Source of the DNA: a virus
Reading direction: 5' to 3' (one strand)
IMG/VR virus record: IMGVR_UViG_3300000265_000004
Span: 20,624 to 45,668 of that record
Length of the DNA: 25,045 bases
This document shows, one piece after another, positions 7,158 through 16,300 of this stretch. The notes under the pieces are model-generated. The model was not told the DNA's origin and made no database searches. It saw nothing but the letters and a program-made list of their open reading frames with translations. The translations under genes were made by a program, and so were the position numbers. Each line of letters begins with the position of its first letter. Within the stretch, counting starts at the first letter, position 1.

Positions 7158-7784
7158 ATGTATCACACACAAAAATTTAAACAGGTAACACTTCTAAACT
7201 TAATAGACTTTGAAGGTAATGGACTTCTTTCTGATAATAAAGATTTAGATCAACTTCGTTTTAGTACTTTAAAAAGATTATTATTTGAACACCCTTGTGA
7301 AGACTTATGTATATTATCTGAAAATTTAGATGAAAAACCTCATGCAACAAGAATACTAGAATTATATGAAGAAGTTAAAGATAGATATGATTGGCAGTGG
7401 TTAGAATGGGATAACAAATATAAAAACGGAGACCCTAATTCTATTAAAGAAATAAAAAAGAAATACAAAGGTAAAGAAATTAAAAACGTAATTGTAGTAG
7501 GTCAAAACCTACCAGGTTGTGTTTTTAAAACATTAGATCACTCTGCTTTACGTTGGGCTCAACAAGGTCACTATACACAAATAGTATTGTCTATGTGTGG
7601 AGACTATGAAGTATCTGGTGTAGGACCTCTAAAATATATGAAATCTTTTGCAAATTTATATAAAGAAATTAAAAAAGCAGGACAATGGAGTAATATTGAT
7701 TTAGTATGTGACATTGATGATATAATGTATTACAATGATGGAATACCTTATGTTCTTTCTGATAGGGAGCCTCCTAGGAAATAA
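7158..7784 (+). CDS. Unrecognised protein, second of a tandem paralog pair
   Basis: A 208-residue protein sharing most of its C-terminal half with the preceding gene: GQNLPGCV (115-122, Cys121), QIVLSMCGDYE (141-151, Cys147), GVGPLKYM (154-161) and CDIDDI near the end. Unlike its neighbour it keeps an aspartate in the first strand (NLIDFEG, Asp17) and has about 20 extra residues at the C-terminus. The first strand plus the VVGQNLPGCV turn would fit a divergent isochorismatase-type cysteine hydrolase slightly better than the first copy does, but this is only an inference from pattern. Two copies that both keep the core block suggest either a heteromer or enzymes with related substrates. The gap to the previous stop is 3 bases, and the next gene starts 2 bases after this stop. 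Confidence 0.7.
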   Translation: MYHTQKFKQVTLLNLIDFEGNGLLSDNKDLDQLRFSTLKRLLFEHPCEDLCILSENLDEKPHATRILELYEEVKDRYDWQWLEWDNKYKNGDPNSIKEIKKKYKGKEIKNVIVVGQNLPGCVFKTLDHSALRWAQQGHYTQIVLSMCGDYEVSGVGPLKYMKSFANLYKEIKKAGQWSNIDLVCDIDDIMYYNDGIPYVLSDREPPRK

Positions 7785-7786
7785 TA

Positions 7787-8374
7787 ATGAGAAGAATAAT
7801 AGCTTGTAGATTTGGTAATAAGTTTAATCAATGGCATGTTGATAACTTAAAATATATGATAGATTTCCACTCTGGAATATCTTATGATAGTTTTGAAGTT
7901 ATTGAAAATGACATTTATGGTAATTGGTATAATAAGTTTCAAATGTACGATAAGTTTAGAGACGGAGAAAACTTATACTTTGATTTAGATGTTATTATAT
8001 GGAAAGAGTTACCAGATTTATTCAGAAAAGATTTTACTTTATTAAATGACCTATGGTGGAGAGAAGAAGCTCATACACCACTTAACTCAACTATCGTTTC
8101 ATGGACAGGCGATGTATCTCATATATGGGATAAATTTAAGTCTAACGAAAAAATGTACCTGGAAAAATACAATAAAGGTAGTGATGAGTTTTATTATAGA
8201 GAAATAGATTACAAAAACTATGATAAAGTTTGTCCTTCTATTAAAAACTATATGTATGAAATACCACCAAAAGAATTTAGTATTTGCACTCTAGGTCAAA
8301 TGAACCACCTATTAGAACCAGGTTGGCAAGGTTGGTGGTCAGATTTTATTCTGCCTCACTATAAAGATCAATAG
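7787..8374 (+). CDS. Small GT-A-like glycosyltransferase (third in the cassette)
   Basis: A 195-residue protein with a short GT-A-like core. MRRIIACRFG forms the first strand, WYNKFQMYDKF (47-57) precedes the DxD motif in LYFDLDVII (Asp66, Asp68), and LNSTIVSW takes the place of the LNGGFYKF block of the 263-residue glycosyltransferase upstream. It is shorter than most members, and the C-terminal part that often completes the active site is reduced, so it may work as a complex or have lost activity. It is the last gene of the + strand cassette. Its final 29 bases overlap the last codons of the oppositely transcribed gene 8346-8885. No terminator hairpin is visible between them. Fold assignment is probable, substrate unknown. 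Confidence 0.6.
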   Translation: MRRIIACRFGNKFNQWHVDNLKYMIDFHSGISYDSFEVIENDIYGNWYNKFQMYDKFRDGENLYFDLDVIIWKELPDLFRKDFTLLNDLWWREEAHTPLNSTIVSWTGDVSHIWDKFKSNEKMYLEKYNKGSDEFYYREIDYKNYDKVCPSIKNYMYEIPPKEFSICTLGQMNHLLEPGWQGWWSDFILPHYKDQ

Positions 8375-8885
8375 CACCTTTAAGTAATTCTATTCTAGTC
8401 TTACTTTTTCTTAATGCTTTTTTACCGTCAAGATTTTTAGAATCTTTTATCTTGTCTACTTCAAATAAAGCAATTTTTAAAGCAAACATTTCATCTTCAT
8501 CTGCTTCTTTATCACTAAAAATATAATCAAGTATTCTACTTGGAGAAGTATCGTCTGTTTGTACAAGACCGTCTCTTTTAGCAATTTGTATTGCAAATTC
8601 TTCAAATTCTTTTCTTTCTTTATTTACTTTAACATACGTAGCTTCATGTATTTCGTCTAACGTAGTAAATTTCATTAATGCTTGACAATTAGGATGTTCT
8701 AAATCATATTCAACGTGATGTGAAGAAAGACTATCTCCATTTTCGTTAGTTAAAACTTCTATCCATGTTCTTTCGTTGTTTGTAAAATGAGCTCCTGCAA
8801 AATGATTTTTTAGTAATTCTTCACCAAATCCTATTTCTTTATGTTCTACTTTTTCTGGTATAATTAAATTTTTATCAATTAACAT
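8346..8885 (-). CDS. Unrecognised phage protein
   Basis: A 179-residue, mostly charged and helical protein with no signal peptide or membrane segment. I do not recognise a family. Visible features are an N-terminal LIDKNLIIPEKVEHKEIGFG stretch, an aromatic NNERTWIEVL segment, a HxHPNCQALM-like region with His and Cys, and a long helical C-terminal half rich in Lys, Glu and Asp (from about residue 85). It is the last gene of the - strand structural block, and its start overlaps the end of the epimerase gene by 11 bases, suggesting coupled translation. Its own end overlaps the convergent glycosyltransferase gene by 29 bases. The position after fibre-like genes and an epimerase fits an accessory late protein, but the sequence does not say more. 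Confidence 0.7.
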   Translation of the reverse strand: MLIDKNLIIPEKVEHKEIGFGEELLKNHFAGAHFTNNERTWIEVLTNENGDSLSSHHVEYDLEHPNCQALMKFTTLDEIHEATYVKVNKERKEFEEFAIQIAKRDGLVQTDDTSPSRILDYIFSDKEADEDEMFALKIALFEVDKIKDSKNLDGKKALRKSKTRIELLKGAIDLYSEAE

Positions 8886-9606
8886 TTTTGTTTTCCTTTA
8901 TATAATCGTAAAGGTCAATTGTAGTTGACCAATTTAGTTTGTTTAATACTTTGTTATCTGCTTTATTATCTTCTCTCTCAAACTCGTTCCCAATTCTTTT
9001 TTCAGCGTCAATTCCGAAGTAAGTTAATAACTCTATTAAGTTATAAGACTCTCCTCTACCAACGTCACATATTCCTTTAAAATCTGTTTTCATTAATGTA
9101 TCAATGGCGATCATTAAATCATTTATATGAATAAAGTCTCTTGTATGATTTGTATGTATAAATGGAACATCGTCTCTTAATATTCTTGGTATTAACATAT
9201 GTTCTCTTGCACCAGGTCCATATACAGTTGTAAATCTCATACCTACACTATTCTTTGGTGCTATACTCTCTAAAGACTTCTTACTCATTGCATATGGATT
9301 TCTCCACGGATCTACAGCCGTTGATGAACTCGCATATAGTATTCTTGTGTTTGGAAAATAATCAAATAGTCTTTGACCTGCAATTACATTTTCTTTCCAG
9401 TATTCTGTAGGTCTATCTAAACTATCTCTAACACCTGATAGACCAGCCAAGTGTATGACTAAATCTACATCGTATTTAAGGTCACAATTTATTAAATCGT
9501 TACCTGATAATTTATCTATTGGTATTACTTTGTGATTGTTGTCTTGTAGAAATTGATGAAGGTGTTTACCTATAAATCCTTCACTGCCTGTTAATAATAT
9601 ATTCAT
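8875..9606 (-). CDS. NAD-dependent sugar-nucleotide epimerase/dehydratase (extended SDR)
   Basis: A 243-residue extended short-chain dehydrogenase. The dinucleotide-binding loop is GSEGFIG (7-13), followed by the acidic residue after the second strand (IPIDKL), HLAGLSG (52-58), the catalytic serine region YASSSTAV (91-98) and the YxxxK pair in YAMSK (Tyr105, Lys109). RFTTVYGPG and DFIHINDL are the usual later epimerase blocks. It would interconvert nucleotide sugars such as UDP- or GDP-hexoses in the cytoplasm. It is shorter than typical GalE or RmlB enzymes (about 310-340 residues), mainly through a reduced substrate domain. It follows the virion genes on the - strand and has a late-promoter-like word 5 bases before its ATG, so it is probably expressed late. 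It may feed the + strand glycosyltransferases. Confidence 0.88.
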   Translation of the reverse strand: MNILLTGSEGFIGKHLHQFLQDNNHKVIPIDKLSGNDLINCDLKYDVDLVIHLAGLSGVRDSLDRPTEYWKENVIAGQRLFDYFPNTRILYASSSTAVDPWRNPYAMSKKSLESIAPKNSVGMRFTTVYGPGAREHMLIPRILRDDVPFIHTNHTRDFIHINDLMIAIDTLMKTDFKGICDVGRGESYNLIELLTYFGIDAEKRIGNEFEREDNKADNKVLNKLNWSTTIDLYDYIKENKNVN

Positions 9607-9611
9607 AATCT

Positions 9612-9619
9612 TATTTATG
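9612..9619 (-). promoter_or_regulatory. Late-promoter-like word (CATAAATA) before the epimerase gene
   Basis: On the - strand this reads CATAAATA, one base from the T4-type late consensus. It ends 5 bases before the epimerase ATG (9606), the same spacing as the exact TATAAATA before the Cys-rich gene at 24551. If used, the transcript would start at or inside the start codon. Confidence 0.4.
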
Positions 9620-9639
9620 CCACCGTTAAGTGACTAGTT

Positions 9640-10176
9640 TTAAACGCCGGCGCCGTGTATTGTTCTTAAAGTACCACCAGCACTGTTTTTAATAATTAAT
9701 GTTGATAAAGATTTCATTTGACCTGAACCAATTGCGTCATCAGCCATCATACTTTCAGCAACTAAATCAATTGAACCAGTTGTTATAATTTCTCCTGTTG
9801 CACTTGGAAATGTAACTGTTTGTCCGTTTAATGTGCCACTAACAGTCAAGTTAGTAACTGTTACGTTAGTTGGAAAGGCAAGTGTTACTGTATCAGGACT
9901 TGAAACTGTAGCAGTTATCTGATTACTTGTACCTAAAAAAGATACTGTATTACCTGGAGCAATTAACTGAACTGTTGAACTTGCGTCTCTAATATAGTGA
10001 CCTTGACCTGTACCTATTTGTGAAGATAATTCTACTACGGCACCTACAACAGAGGTTGCTGATATTCCTGCACTAGATAATAAAGTTGCGTCACCAAAAT
10101 CATTAGCCGCTAAGTCATTAAACGTTGTTCTAAACGTTTCTAGTGTATCTGTTCCTGATATATTTTTTACAGCCAT
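9640..10176 (-). CDS. Fibre-like virion protein with shared C-terminal peptide
   Basis: A 178-residue, Ser/Thr/Gly/Val-rich protein with almost no charged core, typical of beta-structured phage fibre or virion proteins. The N-terminus (NISGTDTLETFRTTFNDLA, 5-23) is of the kind seen at the attachment end of marine T4-like tail fibre proteins. The middle is strand-rich, with SQIGTGQGHYIRDAS and alternating TVTLAFP and VTVTNLTVSGTLNG stretches. The last 21 residues (158-178, from STLIIKNS) align without gaps with the end of the fibre-like protein at 17980-18906; 12 of 21 residues are identical by eye. Its ATG overlaps the preceding stop (TAATG) with AAGGAT upstream. Likely a small fibre or decoration component of the baseplate; exact place unknown. 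Confidence 0.75.
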   Translation of the reverse strand: MAVKNISGTDTLETFRTTFNDLAANDFGDATLLSSAGISATSVVGAVVELSSQIGTGQGHYIRDASSTVQLIAPGNTVSFLGTSNQITATVSSPDTVTLAFPTNVTVTNLTVSGTLNGQTVTFPSATGEIITTGSIDLVAESMMADDAIGSGQMKSLSTLIIKNSAGGTLRTIHGAGV

Positions 10177-10394
10177 TAGTTTTTATCCTTTATCAATTTT
10201 TTTATTTCAAATAATTCTTTCTTTAAAGTATTTATCTCTTTACAAAGACCTCTTACCATATCACTATTATTTTCTCTATTCTTAACTCTTTTCATATAGT
10301 TGTTATAGTCTGCTCTGTTAGTATTAATTATAGCGCTAGTGTTTACGTCTCTTACTAAACTTTCAAATCCTTCAACTTTTAATGTTCTAGCCAT
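10176..10394 (-). CDS. Small conserved-type virion-region protein
   Basis: A 72-residue protein beginning MARTLKVEGFESLVRD, with an asparagine/arginine-rich middle and a C-terminal coiled-coil-like helix (MVRGLCKEINTLKKELFEIK, about 46-65). Small proteins with a similar start occur next to tail fibre genes in marine T4-like phages, as far as I recall. A longer version starting at a TTG at 10415 inside the upstream gene is possible, but its GAGG is only 2 bases from that TTG, while the ATG at 10394 lies 4 bases after the upstream stop, so 10394 is preferred. The stop overlaps the ATG of the fibre-like gene. It could be an oligomerising or chaperone-like partner of the fibre; that is a guess from the coiled coil and position. 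Confidence 0.7.
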   Translation of the reverse strand: MARTLKVEGFESLVRDVNTSAIINTNRADYNNYMKRVKNRENNSDMVRGLCKEINTLKKELFEIKKLIKDKN

Positions 10395-10398
10395 ATCT

Positions 10399-13300
10399 TT
10401 ATACTGCCAATGCAATTCCTCTTAAATCTCTTACTATAGGTGGATAAGCAGAGTTTGTTCCTTCCATAACTATTTTAATTTGAAAAGTATTAAATTCTGT
10501 TAGGCCACTTGCACTATATTTGTATTCGTTGTACGTTTCATCATTTTCTGCCGGTGTGACAGTTATGTCTTCTTCTCCAGCTGTGTTGAACGGTGTCCAA
10601 CCTATGTCTGTAATATTTCTAGATTCTTCCGAAGATGATAGTCTGAAATATACATTAACGTTTGAAGTTGATCTTACGTTTTGTGTTAATCTGACATCTA
10701 AAGCAGTTGATAAGTTTTCTAGTACAACTGGTTTAGTTATGTAAGCAGCCGCTGATGATGTTCCTGAACTTTCTATGTCTGAAACATATCCAGGTGTATT
10801 ACCTGTAGTTGCTTTATTAATTCTGTTTTGAACTACATATGCACTAACTCTTTGCATGTCTAATACAGGAGAAAGTTTAGTATTTGTAGTTGTAAATGTT
10901 AAGTTAACAAATAAAGATTTATTTGACGCCATTTCATTTGTTTCATTAATTACACTAGCGACCATTTGAGGAGCTGTAAAGTAAATATTGTCATTTGAAA
11001 TTGTAGCAACTGGACTAGTAGCTGGTGTTAAACTAAATTCTGTTTCTGTACCATGTACTGATCTACCTGTAGTAGGTCTCATATCATAAGAGATACTTGT
11101 ACCTGGAACATTTACTGTTTGTAAGTTTAAGTTTAATACATCGTACAATCTATTCTGGGTGGCTGTTATAACGTCACCACCTATATCTCCAGTAGCATTT
11201 GCCGTTCCTGAAGTAGTTACATCATAACTATCTAAAGTTACGTTAGAAATACTTGTATATGTTCCGTTAATTGCTGAATGAGCAATACCATTGTAAGTAC
11301 CTGAAGGAACACCTGCAATTGTAACATTATTAGATGTACCATGCATACCATGATTAGGATGTGAAACTGTAACTACAGCAGATGAGTTAGTTGTTCTAAT
11401 TGAATTGTTTTTTAATGTTCTAGTAGGTAAATCGTCATTACATAAAGTAACTGTACCTGTAACATTTTCAAACTCTGCTCTTTTAATCTTAAATTTAATA
11501 TCTTCGTTTTGTTCAGCAGTCCATGTAGAACCGTTTTGTGATTTAAACATAACACCAGCATATGGCTGTTGAGAAATTGTTCTATCTGATCCTATTACTT
11601 TTTCACCTAATCTTCCAACATAACAGTTGTAAGCATTACAGTTAGACATTACAACAAAACAATATTCTGTTTTTTCTTGTAAATAAACTGGCGAATTAAA
11701 AGTAAATGTAGTAGCTGTTGTTGCGTCTGTACTTATACTTACTGCATTAGGATTTAAAGTTAATTCACTAAATGGAACTATTCTTTTTCCTGGGTAACCG
11801 TTTACTACTTCTCTAATTTGTATTGTTACTGGAATATTCTCATCTTTTGAACTAAAGAATAAGTCCATTGAAGTTAAGAATACACCACCAACATCATCTA
11901 TCATAAATGTTTGTGCTAATGGGTCTGTCCAACCGATTGTAGTATCTACATTTCTTGTACTTGTTCTATTTCCTAAACTAACTGATTCAACTGTACTTTC
12001 TCTTACTGTTAAAGGCTCTCTTGTAGAAATAATTGTTTCTTGTATTGTTTCTAAAGCACCTTTAGCTAAATAGTCTGCTTCTCCTGAAGTTTCAACTGCT
12101 GTACTTAATACGTTTGTTGATGAAGAAGTTAATCTGAATACTCTTGTACCTGTTCTCCATCTAGGATTAGAATTAACTTTTGAGTCTGGAATTACAAAAG
12201 TACCTGTTACTGCACCATTAATATCTGTAACTAAATTACCACCTAATGAACCTCCGTTAGGTGTAATATAACTTGATATATCAATGTTATCAAAGAAAGG
12301 ATAAACTCTTGTTTCAGGTTTCATTCTTGTAGCAGTAAATGATAATGTTCTACTTCTTAAAAAAGGAATAATAGCAACACTAACAACTCTGTCACCTATT
12401 GAATTTCTTACTACTTGTGGTACTATTCTTGTTCTAATACCTGTTCTAGTGTTAGACATTTGACCAGATAAAGTATCTTGTCTTCTTTGTATAATTCTTC
12501 TACCCATTCTATGTTGGCCTAAAACTCTTGAACTTGTTACTGTTGGTGTTCCTGACCAATGCTCTTGCCATTCATTCCATACAGTACCTATCTCTACACT
12601 TGTAAGATTAGGATTTCCTAAATTTTGTACTAACGTGTCAAAACCACCTGTTCTATTAACAACTAATTCAGGTGCTCTTTCAGTTTCTTTCCATTCGTCT
12701 GACGGAGGTGTTAACGCAATAGAACCAGTCCAACTGAAAATGTCAAATGGGTTTACGTTAACAAATTTACTAGCAAATGGTTGATCAATTAAAGTTGCCT
12801 CACTATAAGGTAACGTAATTAAATCTCCTGTTTTTGCATACTTGGCATCCGTTCTATCAGCCGAAGTAATCGTAGTTCCGTCGTTATCACTTTCAATCAA
12901 TTGTACGGCATCCTCATTAAACATAGGTCTAACTTCACCTCTTGCCATATCCATTGATACTTTGTAGTCTAAATTTCTTACATCACCTATACTATGTCCT
13001 GTAAAATTGTCTACTATAAATCCATTCTTAAATCTGTCAAATCCTTGAGCGTCTTGTACTTGCAAATTTTGAGCTTGCATTTCTAATAAAGAAAGTTGAG
13101 TATAATATTCAATGTTTTCAATTCTATTTTCTAATCTACCAATATCTCTCATAGTGTAACGTTTGTTATCAACTTTAGTAATAGTAATATCTGCTGTGTC
13201 AAGTGTGTATGCCGGTATATCTAATGTGTATAAATGCATTGCACCATCTAAATTTTTTGGAGATTGAGGTACTAATGCACTTGATCCTTCGGATATTTTA

Positions 13301-16300
13301 AATTTACCATCTTTATCTACAAACACCTTGTCTATTCTTGGCATGTAGTATTCTAAATCTGAAGTTATATCAGTACCAAATTTAACAACATCAACTGTTG
13401 AAGCACCGGCACCGTTATAATATCTATCAACTTCTCCTTTATTAATTGTAGAGTTATCGTCAACTCTAGGTCTAAAGTCTAAACAATCTCTTAAATCAAA
13501 AGTTTCTCCAGTTGTATCGGAAGTATGAGAAGGAATATCTGCATAGTCAACAACTCCTGAATAACTATCAACAGTGAAAACATCTCCTGAACCGTGAGAG
13601 AAGTAATCAACGTTAATTTGAACAGAACCTGTTGGGTCTACTGCACCTTTATTTAAAGTTACTCTACCTATATCATAGAAGTTATCTCTTTGTCCATTGT
13701 CTAAAGTAAATCTATCTGTAATATCAATTTCTCCTGAAGATGAATAAGTACCAAAAGCAGTTGCCATTTTAACAGAATTTAATTTGTAAATATCACATCT
13801 GCTTAATCTCATACCACCTTGTTTTTTAATATCTGCTAAACTTGTATGATTTCTTGTAAATCCTGTAACCAAAGTTTTAGATTTTTCTTCTACAACGGCT
13901 CTACTAACTGTTGCTAAGATTTTAATTTTGTGTCCTGCATAATTAGCACCAAAGTCTAGTACTAAAGATTTTCCTGTTGGAGAACCACTTAATGTAAAGA
14001 TAGTATCTCCTTCGTGGTTATTTCCGTTTAATGCTAAGAAATCTCCTACGGCACCTGTTCCACCAGAGCCGGTCGTCATAATTGAAACTGAAAAATCTGA
14101 ATTTAATAAAGAAGCAAATGTTTCGTTTGTTCCTGCTGAAATAGTTGCGTCACCATTTGATCCTAAAGTTTGTGTAAAATGTCTTCTAACTTTAAAGTTT
14201 GTATCACTAGCACCAGAGTTAGAAGTTGTTTTTAATGTTTTAACTGTTTCGTATGGTAACTTAAATACAGAAACGTTTTTGTTTGTATCTTTAAGTGTTG
14301 ATCTATTTCTATTTGCATTTGATTTAGTTGATACATCTGAACCACCAACAGCTGTTGATAATTGTAAAGAAGTATCTGAAATTATTGCCTCAACAAGTCT
14401 AGTTATTGAACTACCTGCGTCTGTAGTAAATGTTATTGAGTCACCAATTTTTAATTCTGTATTAAATTTAGTACCAAAACCTGTAACAGTTGTGCCACTA
14501 TTTGCAATTGAAATTGTACCTGAAATTTGTAAACTTTCTCCGTTTGTACTATCTAAAATTGTATCTGCTGTATATGCCGGAGAACCAGCCATACCAATTT
14601 GTTTAGTAGATGAAAAATCGTATGTTGTAACACCTTTGAAACCTCTAGCGTCTGCTTGAATAGTAGCAGTGTTAGATGAAATACCACCTGTTATAGTTTC
14701 TCCTGGTACAAATGTTCCTGATACATTATATAATACTACAACTGATTGATCTGCTGTACCACCACTTGAATATGAACTAAAAGAAGAACCGTTTACATCT
14801 AATTCAAAATTTGAACTAGTTGGATTTTTAACTGTATATGTGTTACCATTTAATTGTGTCATACCACCAACACCGTTAATTGTCACTTGTTGACCATCTT
14901 GTAAAGTGTTTGATGAAGTTATTACAACAGGATTAGCCGCTGTTGCACCTGTAATTGTATGTTGGTTGCTTGTTGATAATTTATCAACAGTACCTTTGGC
15001 ACCTGAAGTACCACCTGTAATTTCTTCTCCATCTGTAAATGCTTGATTTTTTGCAACGTTGATATGAGTAAACATAACAACATCAAATAGATAGTGTTTG
15101 AAAACGTTTGTTGTTGCACTTGAACTAGAGTAAGCACCACTAACAGCATTACCTGAAACATACTCAAATCCTTTAGATTTAGCATGACCTACTGATTTTA
15201 TATCTGAACCTGATCCTGCGTTTTCTGTTCCTCTTGATGATGTTTCTTCTCTATATAAATTTACTTCTTTAAAAGCTGCAACGTCACCTGATACAAATCC
15301 TACATCTGGAGAACCGTAAACATTATTTACATTTACAAAGTTACCTACATCAAATCTAGTAGTAGAATTATTTTGTGTATCAAACGATCTTGCTTTGTTT
15401 ACATCAACGAAAGTAGTACCTAAAGTTTCTATTTCATAACCTTTAACGTATGCTTTACCTGATTCCATACCGGCAGCAATTTTAGTTTCTAATCCACCAT
15501 CGCTTGAACTGTAGATACCTCTATTAGTACCTGAAATTAAATGTTCTCTTAAATCTATATCAAAGTCTCTTACTGCATAATCGCCTGACTCGTCAAACGT
15601 TCTTCTTGCTAATGTATCTTCTAGTATTGCATATTCAGTTGTTCTAACTTGATTTTGTACAATACCATTTTTTAATCTTAATAACTCTACAAAGTTTGCG
15701 TCATCTGTAGCAGCTAATGATTTTTTAGTTAATGTTAAATCTATTTTAAATCTGTGAGCACCTGGAGCATTTGTATTTGAAACTCCTTGAGCATTATCAT
15801 TTAAAGTTGCGTCATCATTTTGAGTTACAAAACTTTCTGCTACTGTTAAACCTATTCTATAAGATGGTTTGTTTGTATACTTGTCTAGTATTAAATCTTG
15901 ATTACTTACTTTAACATGATAACCATTTATGTAATAAACACCTTCTTTAACTGAAGCTGCACTACCTGTTGCTGTAGCAGATACTACTGCTGAAACTGTT
16001 GTTGATGTAGATTGTAAAGTAGTTGCTACTGAAATTGTTTCTGCTGAAAAAGCAGTTGTTGTATTATTAGTACCTGAATTTAGATATTTTACAAATAAAG
16101 TATTAGGGTCAGTACCATCTGTTGCTACAACGTTAACAACTCTTGCTTTTACACCTGAAGAAGCACCTGTTAATGTTAAGCCAATAAAATCGTTTAGTGT
16201 AATACCTACAGAAGCTGAGTCTGTAAAAGAAGTTAATTTAACTGCATAGTAATTTAAGTCATATCCAATATCGCCAGGTATAACCATAGCGCCTTGTTCA

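Noticed and set aside
10395-10415. TTG start extending the 72-residue protein by seven codons
   Set aside because: Its GAGG is only 2 bases away and the extension overlaps the upstream gene; the ATG at 10394 gives the cleaner start MARTLKVEG.
14279-14659. 126-residue open frame on the + strand
   Set aside because: Antisense to the DUF4815 gene. Its Val/Ser/Pro-rich composition is the complement of Thr/Ser/Gly codons, so it is a mirror frame.
14922-15185. 87-residue open frame on the - strand in another frame
   Set aside because: Out-of-frame shadow within the DUF4815 gene, leucine/glutamine-rich low-complexity product.
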